Source of the DNA: Paralvinella palmiformis
Lineage: Eukaryota > Annelida > Polychaeta > Terebellida > Alvinellidae
DNA length: 64,000 nucleotides
Direction: 5' to 3'
Assembly (NCBI GenBank): GCA_025642065.1
Contig: JAODUP010000268.1
Span: 294,001 to 358,000 of the forward strand
The notes below the pieces were generated by a model. It had not been told where the DNA came from. It worked only from the letters and a program-made list of their open reading frames with translations, and searched no databases. Positions 1-12,564 of the stretch are shown piece after piece (the stretch's first letter is position 1; each line of letters starts with the position of its first letter). The translations under genes and the position numbers were made by a program.

Positions 1-60
1 TGTTTGCTTTCATTAAAATTATGTATTATGAATGTTGAAACAAACGAATTGAATTGGACA
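1..60 (+). repeat. Dispersed retroelement 3' tail, copy 1
   Basis: The first 55 bases nearly match 29056-29115: both read TTTCATTAAAATTATGTATT, then an AAACGAATTGAAT tail. A short shared block ending in a GAATT-type tail suggests the 3' end of a retroelement, cut off here by the window edge. The family was not identified. Confidence 0.45.
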
Positions 61-239
61 GTCTGTGCTGCAACTATACACATTGATTAAGTAGCATCAT
101 TATTTCCAATCCCTCCAAAAAACAACCGAAGATGGTTGCTGATCTAGAGGCTGACGCGTTTTGGACATGCACTAAGCATTGTTAACATTGAGCTATATTA
201 TCGCCAATGTATGTTCTTTGTGCTGCTAATCGCAACTTT

Positions 240-1500
240 AGCAACTGCTAAGTATTGTCTATATGGCCAAGGATATCCGTATACATTACACAATATCAGA
301 GCAATTGTTGGAACCAATACAACACGCAGCTGGCGGAGCAAACAACAGAACTAGTGACGACGGAGGAGTTGGAAAAATTGCTTCCAGCAGGTCTTCCCAT
401 GAGTTACCGTGGAGACATTTCTCACAGAGATGTTTGGGCTATCGTTGTAACGAAGCTGGTTTAGGTCCTTGATTCAGGTGTAGTGGAACTTGCATACCTG
501 CCTTCTCGATCAGCATTAGGTTTATCCTGGGCGTGTCTAAGGGCTGTTTGCTGAGCCCATAGACAATGACACCCTTATCTCAGCCAAAACCGTTTATCGC
601 GAGGTTGTTTAAGCTTTCGACCTTCTTGATCTGAGATGTAGGTGTTAGAGCCTCGATCCCTGTGAAATCCAGACCATCATCTTCTGTGTGGGCCTTTGGG
701 GGTTTCTGGAAACAGAGCAGATCGTGTGGCTCATCGGAGGCAGTTATCATCCTTGTTCTGCGCATTCAGTACGGCTTTCTTATTCTTCACGGCGAAAAGG
801 AGTGGGTATATGAGCTGCCCCTCCAGGCTTGTATCAGACAATGTCCAATCACAGAGTCTGTACTCTGTCAACTATCAACTTTGGACCTGTTTGTGTCCAC
901 TCATTTTTCGAGCGTCTCCAGAAAGCTTGGAAAGGTCTAGTCTAGTTCCTCTTTGATTTGATAGACCTGTAGAACGCTTTCTTTTTATGGCGGAGCACAG
1001 GGTCTTTACACAGCCATCAGAGTTTTCTTTGTGAATCTGGATCTTAAGAGTTGAAACTTTACTTCTTTCGAGAGCTAGAATCTCTTCCACGAATAGGTAG
1101 GCGCACACCATCCAAGATAGCTTTGGAGTCTGTCTTGAGTGGGTGCCCTAAAGGAACATCCATCTGCCAAACCCGCAGGTAGTTCGTATATCCCAGGGGA
1201 TCTGCCTGAAGATAAGTTAATTTGGATTTTCCTGTTTAAGCAGCTCTAGAATATCTTTGTGGTATTCTTTGGTTGTTTGGAATGTTTTGGAGCGAAGGAT
1301 TGGGTCAAACTCATCAACAATAGGTTTCGTTTTTCTATTACACCTTGTCCTTGGTGGTGGAGGTGATGATCGGATGCGCCGTGCAGGAAGCTTCGGTCCT
1401 TCTTCTGGAATAGGTTCATCCAGGATATCCTGGTGCCTACATTTATGCAAGCAGCTGATCTATGTATTCATCCATATTGTGCGATGTGTATAACCACTGT
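240..1500 (-). other. Degenerate coding-like stretch, family unknown
   Basis: The minus strand carries three consecutive open stretches with protein-like composition, at about 1450-1217, 1111-875 and 765-580, separated by stops and frame changes. The sequence is less AT-rich than its surroundings. The piece at 1217-1450 is rich in Pro, Arg and Lys; the next is basic. I recognise no domain. The likeliest reading is a decayed transposable-element ORF, but a broken host gene is possible. No splice-compatible exon set was found. Confidence 0.3.
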
Positions 1501-3262
1501 CACACACGTATTCAAATGGACAATCGGACCTCTAGCAACTGAACAAAGACACTAATAAATTGTTTTCGGTGTTAATAAGTTTTTGGATCATTATTTGTCT
1601 GCCGGACCAAATATCTAATGCAATCCCATATAATATTCAAACACACACGACTCTCCATGAACCGTCGTTTACAAGTATGTAAGCCACATGCACATACTGG
1701 TTTTCACCCTTCACCACTGTTCAGTTACCCCATAACATACACAGCTCTGATAGGTTATTTCTCATGTAGAACCAGGCGGTGACGGTGGCGAACCGTTCCG
1801 GGGTCTCTCCCATCATTATATACACGAACGCTTTCCTACGTGGATGATTTGACTGGGAGCTCGCCTGGTTTGAAGATGATCCCATGAAGTAAACTGCGCC
1901 AGAAGCCCTATCGTGTATACTACTATAAATCCTGAATAGTCTGACCCACTTTCACAGCTAGCAAACAGAGAACGTCCAAGTCCTGATGCAACTCAGGTCA
2001 GCATGTGGAGGGTGGAACAGGTCGAGACGCCGTCTGGCGCACCATAGCCAAGCCGCTGTTGGTGATGATCCAGAATGACGCGGCCTATACTCTGCGGAAA
2101 GAGGACCACGGAGTTTAAAAACCGGAAATAAAAGATGGTCCAGAGCCGCTAATATATAAACTACTGGTTTTTCTGTTCTTTATATGAAGTTAACTCTCTT
2201 TGAACGATTTTTTCATGACTTTTACTGTATACATTTAATCAATTTATACGTAGACTAGAGACGAGCCATACACCATAGGGTTAACTACTGCAGAAACTAA
2301 AACAAACAGTGATTTCCTTTCTTCAAATCAGTTAATATATGTGGCTATTGTATAAATATGATACAGCAACAGAAAATGTTTGGGATAGGCTGTGCCAAAC
2401 AAGTGACAGCCTGGAGAAACCCCCGAACTACCAGCAAGCAAATTTTGGGAAAGCTGTTGCCGTATTATTTTTCAGTGTGGTTTAAGCTTGTCGAAATTGA
2501 ACCCGTATACAGCAAACCCTCTATAATCAAACCATGGATTAATAATTCAAGGGGTGGGTCTAATGTCACACACTTGGACAAATGATTGACAACATTTGAC
2601 CAGAATAATAAGGAATGTGACTAGTGTATAGGTTTAACTTTGATATAAATATGCTTACAGTCTGAAAGAAGAATAGTGTAAATTACAAATACATTATGAA
2701 ATTAGTTTTTTTAAACTGTAGTTTTATCCTATAAATTTTTGTATTCTACAAGAAAGTTCCTGTAGCTGTTTATAACGAGTAGTCAGTGATAGATTTGATT
2801 TGCCATCTTCGGAGAAATTTACATTTCTTGAAATCAGTTTTTTTTTATTTGATTCTCAAGAGAAATTTCATAATTTAGGATTTCATTTACCATTATCATA
2901 TACAAACAGTAATATTTGTTCAGATATATTTATCTAAGTTTTATGTTAACAATATATACTATCATTATAAAGCAACAAAAGTAGTAGACATTAAATTTAA
3001 GGTAACTAAAATGATTTTATATAAACCATAAACTCTAATCATGAACTGTAACTATGACATATTTAGACAAAATACAAAAACTGAGTCTACTAATAAATGA
3101 ACACACAGATAACTTCATATATATCACAGACTTGGATTAACCATTATATATATACAAAGCAGAATCGCAAAAATAAATAAACGCAGACAGAAACTTCTAT
3201 ATACACATTTATGCATTGTAGGAACTGTAAATACATTTTATTATTCTTTTAACCAATATGTT
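1501..3262. other. Non-genic stretch
   Basis: AT-rich DNA with no convincing exon on either strand. About 1740-2110 is less AT-rich than the rest and may be another element fragment, but I cannot assign it. Confidence 0.4.
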
Positions 3263-3304
3263 ACACACACACACACACACACTATATATATATATATATA
3301 TATA
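3263..3304. repeat. (AC)n(AT)n microsatellite
   Basis: About ten AC units run directly into about ten AT units, downstream of the LRRC51 stop codon. Confidence 0.9.
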
Positions 3305-3819
3305 AATTGATAGATGTTTGTACATGTTAACAAAGATAAATTATACAGAAAACAGTAATTTTAACTGTTGTTATATGTTTAATAATTCACCAAAGAAAGA
3401 AATATCTGCTGATGTACATACTATTAGAGAAAATGTGTCTGTTGTAAATAAAACTAGTAGCTGTCTATTGAAGAAACACTGACATGATCTTCTTTAAATG
3501 ACAGGATAAAAACATGAACTTCTGAGAGAGAAAAATAGGTTTTTACTTTGATTAATCACACCAAACTTCATTTTATATTAATACTGGGGATATTCATTGG
3601 AAGCCAGCAACAATATATGTTCCTGGTACATTATATTAAAATCACTAAAACAAAATGTTCTTAAGAATTTAAATCTTTAATAAAAGAAAAAGATTTTAAA
3701 ATCAATAACATTTAAATACAACACTTTATCTATAGATGTGCAAGGAAAGGATTGTGACAACTACTACTCCAAATCCAGTATTTGTTATGTCTGGCATAGA
3801 TAATGATATATTATACCAA

Positions 3820-5160
3820 TTATTCATTTTCATCGGTCTTTGCTTTCTTTTTTTGTGCATTAAAGTTTCGATTCCACATTTCTGCTGTCACTCGGTCTGC
3901 CTTTGTTACTGTACTGAAGTCAAAACTTTTTAACTGTGGAATCTTGGACAGTGCATATTGCCGATAAAAAGCCTGTAATTACAACCAGAACAGTCTATTG
4001 ATAAATATGGTGTACCTACTATTCGATAATTTGTTACTGAAATCAATCTCAAATCTGATACCATCTATGTTTCATGTTTACCTACCCTGTGGTCATTTGC
4101 AATGGGATTACAGTGTAGAGTCAGTTTACTCAGAGTTGGTATCCCTCCAAGCTTGTCCACTTCTTTCAGATCTGATATAGCATTATCATGTAAATAGAGA
4201 ATCTTCAACTTCAAATTACAAAACACCTGAAAAAATTAATATCAGGGGCATCTATTGAATATAGCTCTAAAACAAAATTTTGAAATTGTTATCTTAATAT
4301 GAACAAATGTATCAATAAATGATGTTTTTAAAATAAATTATCTCTCTCTATCTCTCCTCTGCCTGCTGATGATTGATGTTTTACAACCAATTTTGTGCAC
4401 ATGAGTGACCTCCAAAGGTAATGAAGCATAGTCAAAGATGAAACACTTTTCAGATATGCCCACACACAGATTCAAACTCGGGTGGTAGTGATCTGTGATC
4501 CAACGTGCTACCAGTTAGACCAAGGAGGTGCCCCCTCTGCATGCATATGTGTGTGTGTGTCAGGGTATGTGTGTAATTACAAAATTAAATACTGTTACTT
4601 ACATCGCCATTAATTTTAGTCAGTAAGTTACTAGAGAGGTCTATCCATGTTATGGCCATTGCATCAACTATTATGTCATCTAACACTTTCAACATCGGTT
4701 CTAGACCATCATCATTAATGGCATTACTGGTCAATCGCAACCCGAATGTCTCATATTTCTCAACTTTTTCGACTTCACCATCTTCATTAACACGCTCCAC
4801 TTCGATCTTTTTTGGTTTCTTCCCCAGTTGTGGACGTGGCTCAATATATGAGGATTCTAAAATATCTAATATAATATATAGGAAGAGGGTCAAGTGTCAT
4901 TGTAAATCAATTGTTCACTGTCAGTTTAGTTGATTTAGAAATGATGATAATATTTTTTCAACACAGACAGGTAGCTGGCTATAAAATGAAATGGAAAATG
5001 TAGTACAACAATATTTTGGTTTATTACCTGTTATTTTGCTCATACTTAAAAATGAGTAATCCAAAAGTACTTCACTGTTCTTCTTTTGAGAAACTTTCGG
5101 TTTCTGAAAGCTCACACTAAGCTTTGGCTCCTGTGTCATAACAGCTACTGGGGTAGTCAT
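3820..5160 (-). CDS. LRRC51: LRRC51, leucine-rich repeat protein 51, 4 coding exons
   Basis: Coding exons on the minus strand are 5160-5028, 4856-4603, 4226-4086 and 3972-3820, all with GT-AG borders, giving 681 nt (226 aa). Family signatures are the N-terminal LDYSF motif (exon 1), WIDLSSNLLTKI (exon 2), LKILYLHDNAI and LTLHCNPI repeats (exon 3), and YRQYAL plus FDFSTVTKADR near the C-terminus, the LRR cap region. Vertebrate LRRC51 is about 190 aa. The excess is mainly a charged Lys/Glu segment in exon 2 before the first repeat. The start at 5160 is the first ATG after a 16-nt leader behind a splice acceptor, so an upstream non-coding exon is implied. The protein is a small cytoplasmic LRR scaffold of poorly known function. 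In vertebrates it shares the LRTOMT locus with a methyltransferase; no methyltransferase part is seen here. Confidence 0.93.
4366..4535 (-). mobile_element. tRNA-derived SINE, family A, in LRRC51 intron 3
   Basis: Read on the minus strand it has a tRNA-like head (A-box-like TGGTCTAACTGGTAGCACG, B-box-like GAGTTTGAATC), a body with GTGCACAAAATTGG, and a tail ending in ATCAATCATCA. It is a diverged copy of the element also at 10216, 20368, 56421, 57588 and 60149. It lies wholly inside the intron between coding exons 2 and 3. Confidence 0.8.
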
Positions 5161-5176
5161 CCTGCCTGTTTCTTTC
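5161..5176 (-). other. LRRC51: LRRC51 5' UTR part of first coding exon
   Basis: A pyrimidine-rich CTTTTTACAG acceptor on the minus strand ends just above 5176, and 16 nt later comes the ATG. The leader is therefore spliced. The upstream non-coding exon and the promoter were not located. Confidence 0.6.
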
Positions 5177-6240
5177 CTGTAAAAAGCAGTAACTGCTTTA
5201 TTTATCCAAAGTACTAACTTCACCACACACATATAGCACAGCAGATAATCCTTAGTGAAGCAAAATGATCGAACTAATGACTTTAACAGATGAATGAAAC
5301 ATCCTACATACACAATTGAAAGTTATAAATAACAGCATCTGTTATAAGTATATTAAAGCTTGTTCACCTATTTTTTTACATATTTATATTTTCATACAAG
5401 TAATAAAACAATGTGCAACTAATGCTAAGAAACACACAAACTTTGAATAATTTTCACCTTGGGACTTAGGACTAAATATTAAGTGGTTTATAGATCCCGA
5501 TCCATTCAGCACTGAATATTACTCAATGGGAAAATATTTAATTTTGAATATTTTATAATATAGTAGTGGGACCAGACTCACAAATAACTTGCTATGGGGG
5601 GGGGGGGGTTATATCCCATTTCAAGAGTGGTTTACTGTAAACCTAAAAAATGTATCACTATACTGTTCTATTATACACAAAATGCTATCTATACTAGCAT
5701 GGTAATAAGCATAAATATAAGCAAACTCCAGTAACAATTACAGATGAAATTTGGCAATAAAATTCTGTTTTACAATGATTATAATACAAACTCAGCTCAT
5801 TTTCTACAATCAAGGAAAACCAGTATGTGGGTATAAACTTGAGTGATATTAAAGTCATAGACAATTGCAGTACTTTTTTCAGTTACTTAGTATATAATCA
5901 GTGTCATTACAGATCAAGTAACTTCCATATAAACTGATCTAATTACTGGTATGTTAAAATATATTCAATAAATCATATTCATAAAATACTATTTCTGAGA
6001 AAGAGTCAATTATTTAAGTAACTGGATCAGTGACTGCCAATTTCAACTGGTCAAGTGTCAACTATATTTGTTATAATTATTGACAGTTAACAGTCAGAAA
6101 ACTTCCTGAGTCTCTGTTTATTCAAATAACTGACTTTACATTAATAAAGAAAAGTCAAACAAACTGGTAAATGAGATTGTTCTACACATGTTTGAAACCA
6201 TGCCTATGAGGTATTCTTTGGTGAGAGTGTTGGTTAATTA
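5177..6240. other. Intergenic stretch with no recognised feature
   Basis: AT-rich DNA with a 12-base G run near 5597. No exon, RNA gene or repeat family was recognised. It should contain the LRRC51 promoter and leader exon. Confidence 0.4.
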
Positions 6241-6729
6241 CTGTATATACTCGCATATAAGTTGCACTTTTTATAATCTGAAATCGACACCAAAATCGGG
6301 TGTGACTTATATGCGGGTCAGACTAAAAGGGAAGGTATAATTGACATAATTCAGGGGAAAATACAACAATATTGTTTTTCAACATTAATAATAAATATAT
6401 GAACAATAAACAAATTTATTAGGTGTGTTTTCTTTGTTGTCTTTCAAAGCTAAACTTAATCATCATAACTACCATGATTATTTAATCCAATGCTCTAATT
6501 AGTGACATGATCACAAAGATGTGTCATTGCTATCAAAATATGTGAACATGTGTAATTGAATGGAATGGTAAATTAGACTAATCAAAGAATGACCATAGAA
6601 GCCTCATCAAAGGAAACAATTACAGCAAATTGCTTGGCACATGGGAACTACTAATAAACAACTTCAAACAGCATTATAGAAATGAACATCTTATACGCGG
6701 GTGTGACTTATATATGCGAGTATATACGG
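6241..6729. mobile_element. pogo-like MITE with TA target duplication
   Basis: The ends are inverted: CTGTATATACTCGCATATAAG on the left and its complement CGTATATACTCGCATATATAAG on the right, each flanked by TA. The interior (about 6430-6680) matches parts of the longer element at 48376-49655, which keeps a pogo-type transposase tail. This copy has no coding capacity and is a non-autonomous deletion derivative. Confidence 0.85.
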
Positions 6730-6731
6730 TA

Positions 6732-7600
6732 TGCAGGATTGTGAACACAGCTGTGTGGTCTGATGTCTTTATGCCAGACAAGATAATGTAAGCTAGAAAT
6801 ACCTATTTCACCTGATCACCCACACTGATGAAAAGCATGAATAGAGTACAGTGAGTGAACAAATTCCTCACTAGCTTGAAGATATCATACACATTCTCCA
6901 TTTGGCATGAGAGAGGAAGGGTGGTTGCTCAAGTAAAGCAAACATTATATGAATCTTGTCTGAAAATATGCATGTCACATTAATGTTGGCCTGAATGAAA
7001 AATGACTGAGATGGCTACTATATTCATATCAAACTAAAGATACTGTAAATGCTTTGGTCAACCCTCTGCACATTAATAGTTACAACCACAAAGCAACACT
7101 GATGGTTGTGCTAGTCTTCTGGATCCACATTCTGGCAGAGTACAGGCTCAACTATAATATATGTCAGTGACTTTGAGATTAAACTTAGAGACAACTAGAA
7201 TATTAATGAGAACTGGCCAAGTGATCATGACCTTAGCATATTGGTGTACTGATTGTGACTGGTGTTAGTTTAAGGCTAGGTAATGAACTTTCCTGGGAAA
7301 CAGCATCCAACAATGAGGACTCCTGGTGAATGTCTGGAACCACAAATGATTTGGAATCACAATATCAGGGAAGTGTAGATCAAACATGAATAAGTCAGTA
7401 GATTCTTGTATGTAAGAAATCAAGGTATTCACCATTCTCAACACATTGTCTGCATATCCAGAGAAAGACACCTGGTCTAGTCATCTCTTGTACTCATCAT
7501 GGGTAATGCTCATACCACATTTGATATGGTGCAATTTATCATACATATCACAACTAACAGTTTGACTATTAGCTCATAAATGTCTGGCGCATATGGTATA
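6732..7600 (-). other. Weak coding-like remnant
   Basis: The minus-strand stretch 7471-7265 is open and continues with protein-like composition on both sides but with stops. No domain is recognised. It may be a decayed transposon ORF. Confidence 0.2.
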
Positions 7601-7646
7601 TGTGAACAACAGAAGCATATTCACTGTCACCTGTGTGTGCATCTCT

Positions 7647-7665
7647 TTCTCTCTCTCTCTCTCTT

Positions 7666-7722
<57 letters not shown>
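7647..7722. repeat. (CT)n then (AT)n microsatellite
   Basis: About eight CT units lead into about 26 AT units. The open frame across it, encoding alternating Tyr-Ile, is an artefact. Confidence 0.9.
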
Positions 7723-7725
<3 letters not shown>

Positions 7726-8534
7726 CACAGTTGTTAAATCAATAAAGGCTGTAATTTATTCAGAATGTCAGAATTATTTGTAAAATATTTAAGAATATAC
7801 AATAACATTCTAATTCTTAATAGATCTTAGTGTTTATACATGTTAATAAAAAACATTTGAGGGAAGGAAGTATATCTACTCCTGGAAGCATATAAGGTGA
7901 TTTAAATATAAAGAATTCCTAATTGTGATATATGTGAAATGCACTTTTCTAATGCTGAAAATTTCAGAATACATGTCCTTGTATTCCAAGGACATTTAAT
8001 TAAATTTTTCAACAGTTCCTGGTTTTGATATGTGCAAATAAAATAATTCTAATGTGTATCAAACAAGCAAAAATAATTAATATGGCAATAACTTAAAAAA
8101 GTATAATTAATTATGAAATAAACAAAATGTAACAAAATTAAATCAAATAGGTGTCACTTAAACATTAAAAAATTAAAGCCTTTGGTGACCAGTCATTTTG
8201 TATCCATTATTAATAGCATCTAGCAGTCAGTGCTAGAATTATTGTAAATTAATATGTTTTCTGACAATCAGCTGAAGTTGTTCAAGTCAAGTTTTCTCTC
8301 ATTCCACACATTCAAAGGGAGTGCTGCAGCTATTGTTCCTGCAGAGCACATCAGAGTCCATGCCAATAGTAATAACAATACTTTATAAAATTTTATTCAA
8401 TAAACTTTAAATTCCATGGCATATATAATGTGTCTGCTCCCAGAAAATATTACAATATTCAGCTTGAACTTATCAACCAAGCCATGTTTGAATTGACAAA
8501 TATTAAATAATAAAAAAGAACTCTTGTACAAGTA
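7723..8534. other. Intergenic stretch with no recognised feature
   Basis: AT-rich, without exon-like or repeat signatures that I can name. Confidence 0.4.
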
Positions 8535-8745
8535 AGTGTGAGTATTTATTTTCAGTGTGGTCCTCTTTTTATTATTGAATGGTTGTTCAAAGCTCCTCCC
8601 CATTACTCATAGGGGAGCAGTACAGAAAGATGGAGCCAAAATATCCCAAGGATAGTCACTGCCAGAGTGTATTACATCCTATGGGGATCTTTAACATCCC
8701 CCCTTTTAATTAATTCAGTGGGTATGGCAGCGCAATTTAATGTGG
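8535..8745 (-). repeat. SINE-like repeat, family C, copy 1
   Basis: It shares GAAAGATGGAGCC, CACTGCCAGAGTGTATTA and surrounding text with 9980-10110, and its right part (GGGGATCTTTAACATCCCCC onward) matches 11885-11950, where the same body joins a tRNA-like head. It is therefore a headless copy of a tRNA-related SINE. Confidence 0.6.
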
Positions 8746-9174
8746 TCAACCACCCACAACGTACTATGTTGCTTGCATGTTACCTTGACAGAATTGCACA
8801 AATACTTCAGTTTAGGGTTAGAGTTAGGAAGAAAGTGCTAGAGCTTTGCACATCTGAAGTACCATAGCTATAGCTACCTTGGTATACAGCAGGATCCAGA
8901 CCACTAGCAATAGCCTATATTATATATTAATATGTATTTAAATTTATTATACAATGACAAGTATTACTTGTATGACTATTACTTAAGTAATACAGATAGT
9001 TACTATTAGAATGACTGCAAGTTCTTAATTATGCTACTATTATATTATTATAATAAAAATATGTCAGTAGACTGTTTAATAGTGCTAGAAACTCAACAGT
9101 TATTCGGTTTTCTGTAACAATACAAAAATAACAAGTAAAACATCGAATTCAATTTAAAATCAGTTAGATATAAA

Positions 9175-9400
9175 TAGATAGATTTATTCAGTTCACATAA
9201 CAATTATACAAGAAATGCCAATACCAAACCAGTTATGATAGATCTAAAAGGTGAACTGAGGGACCGGGATAGCCTATTACTCTCGTCCTGGGACCCCCCC
9301 CCCCCCCAAAAAAAAAGTTGATGACTGACCCAGAGAGGAGGTATGACCAAAATTTAAATCAATGTTAGTGTTACAATACAATAACGGGCAATTAACTAGT
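9175..9400 (-). mobile_element. 5'-truncated LINE 3' end
   Basis: It begins (plus sense) with ATAGATAGATTTATTCAGTTC and continues to CTGACCCAGAGAGGAGGTATG and ACAATACAATAAC. The same order recurs at 10113-10435, at the end of a reverse-transcriptase relic. It carries a 15-base C run and an A run near 9293-9317. Confidence 0.65.
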
Positions 9401-9975
9401 TACCTAAGGTCTCATGCTGCGCAGAATAACAGATTAGCTTTTACTCTTAGGTATTAGTTAAGACAAGAAGTTGGCTAGAAAAGTGAAATTATATAATTAT
9501 GTACTAATATAGATCTAACATATAATGGTGGTTTTCGACTTATAAACAGTATTACTTATTATATATGTGTAGATATCATACCTGATGTATGGTCTATGCT
9601 ATCTCTATAACATCTACACTACCTGGTAGCATTTATATAATAAATATACGAACATTTTATGCAGCACCGGAACTTTATATTATTTACGTCGCCATCTTGG
9701 TATTTCCATGGGGATGGCATTATCTAAATACCAAACAGGAAATACATTTAAAATATATATTTTATTATCACAACAACCAATTCATCCGGCGAATTACTTA
9801 ATTTTAGTAATATAGTACAAAACAGAGGATCTTCCAACTTAAATCCTCATTACAAATTAATATAAAGCGTATCTCTTTTTGTTTGGCTGCAAAATGTAAA
9901 TCGTTGTTTGTTGTTTGATCGCTAGATGTCAGCATCATTGTGATTTTCAGTTGATTAGTTGATTTTCTTTCATTT
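9401..9975. other. Intergenic stretch with no recognised feature
   Basis: AT-rich, with no supported exon or RNA gene. Confidence 0.35.
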
Positions 9976-10112
9976 CATGAGCACTTATTTCCAGTTTGGC
10001 CCCTTTTACTGACTGGTCGTTCAAAAAACCTGCCCCACCCCTCACGATGGAGCTGGGCGGAAAGATGGAGCCGAAATACCCCGAATATGGTCACTGCCAG
10101 AGTGTATTATAG
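9976..10112 (-). repeat. SINE-like repeat, family C, copy 2
   Basis: A partial copy matching 8535-8680: GGTCGTTCAAA, GAAAGATGGAGCCGAAATA, GGTCACTGCCAGAGTGTATT. Confidence 0.6.
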
Positions 10113-11870
10113 CTAGATAGATAGATTTGTTCAGTTCACATATGACCAAGATAGCTATTGATTTTCCTCAAGTCCCCCCCCCCTCATATACAGAAACAAA
10201 TTTCATTTCACGGTGATTGATGTTTTACGGCCACTTTTGTGCACACGGTAGGCTAAATGGGCCGAGCGACCTCCAAATGTAATGAGACGAAGTCAAAGAC
10301 GAAACAACCTTCAGATAGCCATTTCATTTCACGGTGGAGATTGTCTGAAGGCATAGTGGATAACTGACCCAGAGAAGAGACATGACCAAAAGTTAAATCA
10401 CTGTTTGTGTTGCAATACAATAACAAGACCAACAGACAATAGAGTTAATTAAACCTCAGTTTTGAATAAAATTGGTAAAATTCCTAATAAATAATAAGAC
10501 AATATATAACAAGACAAATATAAAAGGATTTAATTAATTCAGTCTGCAGTGTGTTAACACACCCAGCTTACACTACTTGTATAGTGAGACAACATTTCAC
10601 CTTTAAGTTGCCTTTTCAGCTTAGATTGGGAAGTGAATGTATAATTATGATTCAACTCTATCTGTTCCATATTTGGGGAAATTCAAATAAAGATAATTTT
10701 CTAGCAAAAGTTTTATTATACAATTGATGTGATAGCCTGGTTGTGAGTCTATTCTGGATCTCGTGATTATAACTAAAATTCTTATCAAAAGATGAAAGTA
10801 ATTTATTCTGTTTATATTTATTCTTAAAAAGTGTTATTTCATATTAAAATTGCTCCTTAATTGTCAAAATCTCAAGTTTTTTAAATAGTGGTTCAGTATG
10901 GGTGTTATACTGTACTTTACCTATGGTTCTAATTTCTTATTTTTTCAATGCAACAGTATGCTTAAGTATAGATTGAATTGCATTTCCCCATGCCAATATG
11001 CCATAGTTAATATATGGCCGAATCACGGCAAACTATAATGTTTTGAGGCTATCTGTATTCAAAATATTTCTTACTTGTTTAATTGCAAAAAGGGATTTTG
11101 AGATTTTTTATTGATGTGATTTATATGATGTTTCCATGTAAGTGATTCATCAAATATTACACAAAGAAACTTTGTGCTTTCCTCCTTGTATCTTTTACCA
11201 ATTCTCTGCAATGGTAGTAATCCATTTATTAAAAGATTTAGACAACTAAACTCAAATTTAGTCTTTGATGGCTTAATTATTATGAATTTGGTTTTGTGCA
11301 GATTAATTGAGTCTGTTTGCGCAAAACCAGTTAAATATTTATTGGCTTCAATATTTGCCTTTTCTAAAAAATAATCTGGGCTCAGAATCAGCTAAAACGA
11401 TGTGGTGTCATCTGTAAATTATAATATATGGCTTTTGGTCCACTGAGCAATGTCATTTACATACAGTAGATACAAGAGAGGCCCTAAACTTGATCCCACT
11501 TGGGGACCACAATCCATCTTGCAAAAAATTGGCTGACTCCAATTTGAACAAATTGCTGTCTGTTTGTAAACCAAGCAGTTTTTTATGTTGCCCCTTAACC
11601 CAGTGTTCCAGTTTTTTGAAAAGAATAGTGACTAATAACGTCAAATGCTTTGCTCAAATCGGATGGTATCATGGCAGTTATTTGCTTAGGATGTTAATTA
11701 TTTGCCAATGCACAATTATTTAGTAAATGAATAATTTGATGAATGGTTGCATGTTCAGACCTAAAACCATACTGATGTTTCTACTATTTCTACAGTCTAT
11801 AAATGCCATAATTTTGTTGAAGATTATCTTCTCAAAATGTTTAGAAAAGGCCAATAATTTTTCAATTCTT
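10113..11870 (-). mobile_element. Decayed non-LTR retrotransposon with reverse-transcriptase fragments
   Basis: On the minus strand, near 11510-11440, the reverse-transcriptase core is readable as GPLLYLLYVNDIAQW. Downstream (11374-11174) comes thumb-region text in a second block (FVKLS-type, KYKEESTKFLCVIFDESLTW). The 3' end carries an ATCTATCTAT-type tail near 10113-10130. Many stops and frame changes show it is dead. The style fits the jockey/CR1/L2 branch, but the clade cannot be fixed by eye. A SINE interrupts it at 10216-10320. Confidence 0.75.
10200..10336 (-). mobile_element. SINE family A copy with perfect 16-bp target duplication
   Basis: The SINE body at 10216-10320 is bracketed by two identical ATTTCATTTCACGGTG copies (10200-10215 and 10321-10336). 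The tRNA-like head is missing, so the insertion is 5'-truncated, as expected of LINE-driven retroposition. It sits inside the 10113-11870 LINE and is therefore younger. Confidence 0.85.
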
Positions 11871-11874
11871 CCTT

Positions 11875-12030
11875 ATTACTTCTTCAGGGGGGTCTAAACG
11901 TTCCCCTTATTGATTAGTCCAATGGAGACAGCAGTGCCATTTAATCCCTGGAGTTTTGACCTTGATGGGATCGAACCTGTGACCCTTGACACAAGGTCAA
12001 GGTGCTTATAACCACTAGAGTTAATGAGTT
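11875..12030 (-). mobile_element. tRNA-derived SINE, family C, with head
   Basis: Minus-strand A-box-like TCTAGTGGTTATAAGCACC and B-box-like GGTTCGATCCC are spaced as in a tRNA, followed by the body shared with 8690-8745. It does not fold convincingly as a complete tRNA, so I call a SINE and not a tRNA gene. Confidence 0.6.
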
Positions 12031-12564
12031 AACTGGAATATACTATTGAAATATCATAGAGTATAATTTGACAACCAGATGTTTGATAAGAAATATTCTA
12101 AACATAATGGTAGATACAATCAATATTAAACATAATACAATATGTTTTAAATGAATTATGACATAAATGTTAGATTAATTCTTAGAAATACAATGATTCA
12201 CTTGAATTTAACAGCTAATCCTTGTATGTTTACATTTGTGACTTAACAAAGGTGACTGATCATCCACACCCATTTTAACTTACAAACTTTTAAGCTTTGC
12301 AAAATTAAGTCAACTAGAAGTCGTTTTAATTTGTGGCCAACTAAAAGTCGGAGTAGCAATAATTAATAGATATGTAACTATCAATGGACAAAAATGCACA
12401 ATTGAATAAAATTAATGGTTTAATAAAGGAAGCACATACAGGCAGGTATAAGAAAACACAATGAGCTAAATGAAATAATTTCAAAGAAAAAACACAAGGA
12501 AAAATAAACAACATATATTCAAAAGTATTAATTCATTCACAGATACAGCTTCATACTTGCACAC
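12031..12564. other. Intergenic stretch with no recognised feature
   Basis: AT-rich, no exon-like signal. Confidence 0.35.

Noticed and set aside
3263..4562. Possible CRISPR-like or satellite array from short repeats
   Set aside because: Only simple dinucleotide runs are present. The genome is eukaryotic and no spaced direct repeats occur.
11962..12030. Possible tRNA gene with good A and B boxes (also considered at 33008, 47330 and 62700)
   Set aside because: The stems do not pair as a full cloverleaf, and each continues into a repeated body, so they are SINE heads.
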